Shown here in pieces: positions 58,643 to 64,000 of a DNA stretch of 64,000 bases; position 1 is the first letter of the stretch; every line of letters starts with the position of its first letter. A program made the translations under genes and the position numbers. The DNA comes from Diphasiastrum complanatum (Eukaryota; Streptophyta; Lycopodiopsida; Lycopodiales; Lycopodiaceae), in the NCBI GenBank assembly GCA_029204225.1, contig MU831825.1, forward strand, positions 38,778 to 102,777, read 5' to 3'. The notes under the pieces were generated by a model. It had not been told where the DNA came from. It searched no databases and was given only the letters and a program-made list of their open reading frames with translations.

Positions 58643-59860
58643 CTTTGCCTAGATCTCCTCTTGAGTGATCCCCTCCTTTGCCAAGCTCATTCTTTGAAAA
58701 GCAACACTAGCTTCCAACTTAAACAATCTTCCATGTTTAAATCCCTTTGCAATGCAAATATCATTCTTCAAGATGAAACAAACACCATGCTTAAAGTGGA
58801 CATCCAAACCACTTTCTAAGAATATACCAACACTAAGCATATTCTTGGTGATTGATGGTACATAAAGGACATATTTTAGATCCATGCATTTTGAGAATTC
58901 TAGACACAAAGAGATGGTGCCAACACCATCTATCCTACACTCTTCATCATTTGCAGTAAAGACAAAATTTTTAGCATCATTGAATGAGTGTAAGGTTGAG
59001 AAAAAGTCCTTTTCACAAGACATGTGGGAGCTAGCCCCACTATTGATCCACCAATTGTCTCTTGAATTGCTATTGCTTGTTGGTGAGGATGTAGATGTCA
59101 TCAAGAATACATCTACTTCATCCTCCTCCTCCTTTTTTGAAAGGTTTCCTTGTTTGTTCTCCTCCACTTGTGCTCTTAGCCTCTTGTAGCATTCAAATGC
59201 ATAATGCCCCTTCTTTCCACAAAAGAAGCATTTCTGCTTTGACTTGTCCTTTGAGATTGATGCATCATCATGTTCTTTGGCTTCCTTTGGATGTTTCTTC
59301 TTTCCACTGGTCTTCTTTTTGCCCTTGAATGAGAAATTGGCTTTCTCATCACCACCCTGCAAAGACAAGGAACTCATCCTAGATTTTGCATGGAGCATCC
59401 TACACTCTTAAGCCACTAATACACTGTGAAGTTTTTCTATAGTTGGCAAAGTGTCTTGGATGGTAAAACTTTGGACCAAATTTGCATCTCTAAGACCATT
59501 AAGAACAATTTGTACAAGCTCTCCATCACGAATCTTCTCTCCAATGGAAGCCAACTCCCTACTTAGAGACTTGATTATTCTGAGTACATAATCATGTGCA
59601 CTCTCCTCACTTCTCCTCATGCTTTGCAAAATCTGATTTCTAAGCATGAGAACTCTAGAAGTGTTGCTAGATTCATAGATTGATTTTAAAGACTCCCAAG
59701 CCTCTTTAGCACTAGTACATGTTGATACTTCTCTCAACAAATCATTGCTCACATTCATCTGCACACAATGAAGTGGTCTTGGAGCACCAAGAGTGACTCC
59801 ATCCTAACCTTCCAAATAGCATAATTTGTAGAATTCAATCCCTCACTAGCTTCTAGAAGG
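58643..59860 (-). mobile_element. Copia element G, gag to pre-integrase (F family)
   Basis: Minus-strand fragment: gag start (about 59860-59765, decayed), gag (59764-59408), knuckle, protease and pre-integrase (59398-58649). The text from the protease to pre-integrase (YVLYVPSITKNMLSVG, GLDVHFKHGVCFILKNDICIAKGFKHGRLFKLEA, split across here) parallels Copia F. It ends at GITQEE, just before the HHCC domain, where unrelated sequence starts. No LTR or primer site was found on its 5' side. Confidence 0.85.
58649..59764 (-). CDS. Copia G Gag and protease (catalytic Asp replaced)
   Basis: 59764-59408 is the capsid part (TSAKEAWESLKSIYESS, LRNQILQSMRR, ELASIGEKIRDGELV, LPTIEKLHSVLVA). A stop at the ORF break (59405) separates it from 59398-58649: FKGKKKTSGKKKHPKEAK, complete CCHC knuckle CFFCGKKGHYAFEC, an acidic linker, and protease WWINSGASSHMSCEKDF, in which the catalytic Asp of DSG is Asn (AAT). 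Then comes pre-integrase text. The Asn change would abolish protease activity. Confidence 0.85.
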
Positions 59861-59903
59861 TATGCTCCAGCAAATCCCATCTTACTAGTGACTTCTACAA
59901 ACA

Positions 59904-60245
59904 AGAAATAGATTTGATTGACTTGAAACTCACAAAGGTCTCACACTTGCAGTGTTTTACTCAAATTTGATTTATAATCCAACAAACGGACTTATAATCA
60001 CAGTTCTATCACTCCCTCACAAAGCTGGAATGAAGATAAGATGAAGTGAAAACTACTTTCAAACAAATCTTGCCAAGAAATGGATTTGATTGTCTCTAGA
60101 AACTCACTAAGGTCTCTCTCTTGTAGTGTTTCACTCAAATTAGATTTCTAATCCAACAAATGAACTTATAATCTTAGTTCTAGCACTCCCTCACAAAGTT
60201 GGAATGAAGATAAGATAAAGTGAGAGGGAGTTGTAAAACACCTGA
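59904..60245. repeat. Tandem duplication of about 172 bases
   Basis: Copy 1 starts AGAAATAGATTTGATTG at 59904, copy 2 AGAAATGGATTTGATTG at 60076. Both run through AACTCAC(A/T)AAGGTCTC, AATCCAACAAA, ACTTATAATC and CACTCCCTCACAAAG. Similarity is high by eye. It lies at the 5' side of Copia G. Confidence 0.85.
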
Positions 60246-60249
60246 TTAG

Positions 60250-61015
60250 ACAGATCTTGATTCTATTAGCAAAGTCCGCAGTTTAGTTGACAAAGGATGA
60301 GAAACGAACGCGAACTCGAAACATTTCTATTCGTGATCAACCTCGAAGGATTCGTGAAATTTATCTTGCCTGAAACTCGAAAGATTCGTGAAACAGTTTC
60401 TTGTAGAAGATCGTGGTTTCTTGTTGAAGCTCGAAAGATTCACGAACAAGTTCTTGTCGCGAAATATTTTGTTTCTTGCTCAAACCTCAGATGTCGTGAA
60501 ATTGTCGCAAACAATTTGCAAAATCTTCTGATTCTTCTACAAGCTCAACGACTGTCTACTGTCACGAACAATTCAGAAAACACAAAAATGTCGCGAAGAG
60601 ACAAGTGTCACAATGTGACGAGGAGATGGACTGTCGTGAACAATTCACGAACAGAAATTGTTCAACCCTGGAAACAGAGCATCCATTTGAATATCAACCG
60701 TCGTAAACAGTTATATCTACTGTTACAAAATCAAAAGGCCAAAAGACCTGTAATTAAAATACCACAAAAGGCTTGTCCTGTAGCAATATAAATACATGTG
60801 CACTACTCGTTGTCCAACTCTCAAAAACTCACACTGAAGAGACTCTCAGACTCATTCAATCAGAGACACAACAACGAGATAAGACAACAAGAGATGTATA
60901 TTGATTCAGATTTAGAATTATAAATTTGTTTTTGACCAATAGTTTTTGTTTGTCTAAAATTGTCTTAAGTTGTCTCTTAATTTCGCATATTATTTTTGCG
61001 CGCTAATTCAATCAA
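60250..61015 (+). repeat. LTR-like block with TCGTGAA/TCGCGAA reiterations
   Basis: The first 400 bases repeat GATTCGTGAA, TCGCGAA, TCACGAAC and similar words at least twelve times; a possible TATA region (CAATATAAATACATG) lies at 60785-60799 and an R-U5-like AT-rich part follows. The motif set resembles the family-A LTRs (22.1-22.3 kb, 45.7 kb). No primer site follows, so it may be a solo or broken LTR. The 164-codon ORF at 60297 is a by-product of the repeats. Confidence 0.5.
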
Positions 61016-61079
61016 GGTAAATACTATTCTATTTGTACATAGATTAGAAACAAACCCGATTGAAGACCCCGCTATTAGT

Positions 61080-62150
61080 TTGATTTATTCAAACTTTCAT
61101 CGTGTTCTCTGTGGAAGAATGATTACTATTTTTCCTACAATGATCATGTGCACATCGCTTGGAGATGCAGCCATTTCTTTGGTCATGGACCAGGAAACAT
61201 GAAAGGGAGTATGGGATGCCTTGCAGCAAAGTTACCAGTCAAAATGATTCTCAAGCATACTTGTGCTCCAAAGGTAGTTCACAAGCATAAATATGACTAA
61301 GAGAGACTCCTTTAGAGAACAAATTGAAAGAATCAAGACTCTAGGACATCAGCTAGAGGAGTCCGGTGTGGTATTGGACATACAACAACTGATTTACACA
61401 CTCATCACCAGTTTACCAGTAAGCTATGATCCTCTAGTAATGCTACTAGATGGACATGAAGGTGAAATGAGCATGGATCTCATCACTAGGAGGCCCATAC
61501 AGAAGGAGGCAGATCAGGTGAACATTGTAAAGGAGGAGACAGAGAAAGGAGATGCATTTGCCATGATGGCAGAAGAACATCATGTCTCCTCTGAGCAATC
61601 ACGTGACAACTCCAGTGAGTACTCCTCTGGAAGAAGCACATAGACAGTAGCTATCAAGACTAGTTTCACAAGCAAGGAATGACATAATACTCCTAGTGGT
61701 ATTTGGATTCTGCAATGACTTCACACATGACGTATAATCAACCTTCATTACATATGAAATTCTCACAGGGAAGGAGATCATGATGGGAGACAACGGAATG
61801 ATCGATGTTGTAGGAAGGGAAACTGTATCACTCTAGCTTGGATAGGGGAGGAACATTGTTTTGAAGGAAGTGCTATACGTGCCCAATCTTGCAAAGAACC
61901 TCTTGTCAGTAGCACAAATTATCGATTCAGACTTGGATGTACTATTTGAAAGGGATGGATGTAGCATTCAAAGGGATGGTGAGCCTATAGGAATCGGCTT
62001 CCGAATTGGCGGATTGTATCGACTACAAGGGGGGAGCAGAGGAAGGATCAATGACATGTATGAGTTTGAGCTCCAGTAAAACCAACAATATGTGGCACAT
62101 AAAACTAGGGCATCTTGGAGCGAGGGGTTTGCAAAATTTCCTAAAGAAGG
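61080..62150 (+). pseudogene. Copia H gag, protease and pre-integrase
   Basis: 61293-61643 is open gag (LGHQLEESGVVLDIQQLIYTL, SLPVSYDPLVMLLDG, MDLITRRPIQKEADQ). No zinc knuckle is recognised; the protease region has several stops (VIYNQPSLHMKFSQGRRS-type text). 61861-62150 gives LYVPNLAKNLLSVAQII, LFERDGCSIQRDGEPIG and, after a frame change, MWHIKLGHLGARGLQNFL. Confidence 0.8.
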
Positions 62151-62289
62151 TATGCTTAGAGGGTTTGATTATGATCCAGAGCAGAGCATAGACAAATCTA
62201 GCATATGCATATATGGTACACGACACAGGGCAATGACTGAAGAAATGAACTCAATCCAAAGGAACAATGTGTGAGAATCAGTACATCTA

Positions 62290-63790
62290 CTAGATGGCAG
62301 GAAAACTATTTGATGTAAGTGGGTTTACAATTTCAAATTGATGTGGATGGAAACATAGAAAGATATAAAGCAAAATTGTGGCAAGGGGATATGCCCAGGT
62401 TGAAGGGCTTGATTACAAAGAAACTTTTGCGCTAGTAGCAAGAATAGGGTCTATTAGAATACTTTTTGGCATGGGCCACAATTAATGACATGGAGATGCT
62501 ATAGATGGATGTAAAAATAGCTTTCTTGAATGGGAACCTCGGTGAAGATCCATATATGAAGCAACCAGAAGGGTTAGAGCAAGAACCAGATAAGGTCTGC
62601 AAACTAAAGAAGGCGTTATACGAGCTTAAATAAGCATCATGAGTGTGGTACGAAAGGATGGAGCGGTTTCTTAAAGCCAGGGGATTTGAAAAATGCAAAA
62701 TAGATCATAGCATTTTTTTGCAGAAAAATAGGTCTGCAAATTGTGCTCATAGATGTATATGCTGATGATATTATCATGATTGAAAATAATGTTAAAGGTC
62801 TGGAGGACTGCAAAAATGAATTAAAAGCTGAGTTTGAAATTAAAGACATGGGTGAATTGCACTATTGCTTAGGAATCCATGTGACAAGGAACAAAGTAAC
62901 AAGAGAAATGTGTATAACTCAGGAAAGATACATCATAAACATGCTCAGAAAATATGGAATGGACAATGTGAGCCCAATGGCAACCCCACCTGACCTTGGA
63001 GCCAAACTCAGTTCATGCGCATTACCAACAACTGGAGAAGAAAGAGAGGAAATGAAGAGATGCCCTTATAGAAATCCCATTGGTTTCGTTGATGTAGAAC
63101 ATGAGTTGCACTAGACAGATATTTCCATTGCCTTGAGTAGATTAAGTCAGTTCTTGACCAATCCAGGGGTAGAACATTGGCAAACTGCCAAGAGGGTTTT
63201 GAGATATCTTAAAGGAAATGTGAATCATGGTTTGCATTATCATGGGATTAGCCATGAAATAACAGGATTTGTAGATTCGGACTGGGCGGGGGATTTAGAT
63301 GACAAAAAATCAACTCGTGGATACATGTTTATGATGGGAGATGCTGCTGTAACATGGGGAAGCTCAAAGCAAAAGTCAATCGGCCTCTCATCCAGTGAGG
63401 CAAAATTAATGAGATTATGCTATCGAGCAAGAGAATACCTATGGATTAGTACTTTCTATGCAGAAGTGAAAATCATGAGAGAGGGCATGAAGGTGTATAG
63501 TGAGAATCAATGATGTATCTTCATCAGCAAAAATGGAGGGTTTCCACAAGAAGAGCAAGCATATAGACATCCAATACCATTTTGTCAAGGACATAGTACA
63601 AAGTGGTAGAATGATCTTGGATTACCCCACCAGCGAAATGATAGTAGATGTGATGACCAAAGTGATACCAAAGGACAGATTCAACTATCTGGAAGATGGA
63701 TTAGGCATTATAGAGATTCAGATAGATATGCCTAGAATTGAGGAAGGGATTGTTGGTGCTCAACTAGAAATGGTGACAACTATCAACTAG
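62290..63790 (+). pseudogene. Copia H reverse transcriptase and RNase H
   Basis: RT fingers are badly decayed (62290-62740), though KKALYELK, a stop, then SWYERM-like text is visible near 62610-62660. 62743-63114 has DVYADDIIMIENN, in which the catalytic box is YADD for the usual YVDD, then EFEIKDMGELHYCLGIHVTRN and MLRKYGMDNVSP. RNase H 63133-63513: SRLSQFLTNPGVEHWQTAKRVLRYL, VDSDWAGDLDDKKSTRGYMF, SSKQKSIGLSSSEAKLM. 63500-63790: KHIDIQYHFVKDIVQSG and VMTKVIPKDRFNYL. Frame changes at 63115 and 63500. Confidence 0.88.
63740..63749 (+). other. Copia H polypurine tract
   Basis: GAGGAAGGGA run just before the TGTTGGTGCTCAAC LTR start. Confidence 0.7.
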
Positions 63791-64000
63791 ATGATGTCAG
63801 CCACACCGTACTGTTGAGCACTAGATGTCAATTCAAGCCATATTTTTAGTTCGCTTTAAGTACAAATTAGTTAAGATTGTGCAAATAGTGGGACGTGATT
63901 CAATGAACTACTATGAAGATGTTTTTTTGGATGTAGGCTTGGCAGTATATATGTACCGTTTTTTGTTACGTATAGTGTGTATCTTTTGGGTGTCAAAAAA
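63751..64000 (+). repeat. Copia H 3' LTR, start
   Basis: Begins TGTTGGTGCTCAACTAG after the purine tract and runs off the window. The RNase H frame stops 40 bases inside it. No 5' partner was found in the window. Confidence 0.65.

Larger units (their letters stand above)
61080..64000 (+). mobile_element. Copia element H, integrase deleted
   Basis: Plus-strand Copia: gag (61080-61640), decayed protease (61680-61850), GAG-pre-integrase (61861-62150), RT (62290-63110), RNase H (63133-63780), purine tract (63740-63749) and 3' LTR start at 63751. The catalytic core of integrase should lie between 62150 and 62290, but only about 140 bases are there. Numerous stops make it old. It is related to Copia D (NLxKNLLSV, SLP.SYDPL). 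Confidence 0.85.

Noticed and set aside
60297-60791. 164-codon plus-strand ORF
   Set aside because: Its length follows from the TCGTGAA-type repeats and it lies in an LTR-like block; no domain.

Overview
The window looks like intergenic and intronic DNA from a transposon-rich land-plant nuclear genome. It has plant-type Ty1/Copia and Ty3/Gypsy elements with initiator-tRNA-Met primer sites, a CACTA (tnp2) relic, a plant-type LINE, the 5' end of a plant MIRO GTPase gene and a wreck of a plant aspartic proteinase with its plant-specific insert. Low GC, long introns, long GA/AT microsatellites and many decayed Copia copies would suit a large genome such as a fern, lycophyte or gymnosperm. The species cannot be fixed from the sequence alone.

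Layout. 1-3.2 kb: two minus-strand Copia pieces (A1 with a shuffled domain order; B with an intact gag). 3.4-3.6 kb: Gypsy RT relic. 4.6-9.8 kb: young chromodomain-type Gypsy element with two about 600-bp LTRs but no usable gag/protease. 9.85-10.1 kb: palindrome-packed mini-element. 10.6-12.1 kb: first three exons of MIRO (minus), intron 1 built of tandem repeats. 13.2-13.8 kb: hairpin, GC-rich block and tandem array. 15.6 kb: (GA)n. 17.3-18 kb: iteron block and a perfect 35-bp inverted repeat. 18.2-19.3 kb: large fold-back structure. 20.5-22.5 kb: Copia A2 with LTR. 24-26.2 kb: broken SET-domain gene abutting a CACTA tnp2 relic. 26.95-27.4 kb: CACGTGGC palindrome cluster. 27.4-32.7 kb: Copia C joined to or nested in Copia D. 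32.8-35.6 kb: aspartic proteinase pseudogene. 35.9-38.3 kb: microsatellites and a minus-strand Gypsy relic. 40.6-41.7 kb: LTR fragment and GCATCCGAC iterons. 41.9-42.5 kb: gag-like ORFs. 44.2-45.25 kb: LINE RT. 45.25-48.4 kb: Copia A3 (+), meeting Copia E (-, 48.45-52.4 kb) tail to tail; E carries four tandem primer-site repeats. 52.9-57.2 kb: Copia F. 57.6-59.9 kb: unidentified minus-strand ORFs joined to Copia G. 60.2-61 kb: LTR-like block. 61-64 kb: Copia H without integrase.

Only the MIRO exons look like an intact host gene, and the rest of it (EF-hands, second GTPase domain, membrane anchor) is not found to the left of exon 3. Either its next intron exceeds 10 kb and swallowed the Gypsy and Copia elements, or the gene is truncated. 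The Gypsy element and Copia E, F and B gag keep the longest reading frames, yet each has at least one disabling lesion. No complete autonomous element was found.

The most unusual features are several short elements or LTRs that are each packed with reiterations of their own palindromic word (GAACCGTG at 9.9 kb, TGGCACGCC at 18.7 kb, TGCCACGTGGCA at 27 kb, TCCATCGCTGGA at 17.5 kb, TTCACATGTGAA in the F LTR), the primer-binding-site array of Copia E, the integrase fragment spliced between gag and zinc knuckle in Copia A1, and the SET/tnp2 chimera.
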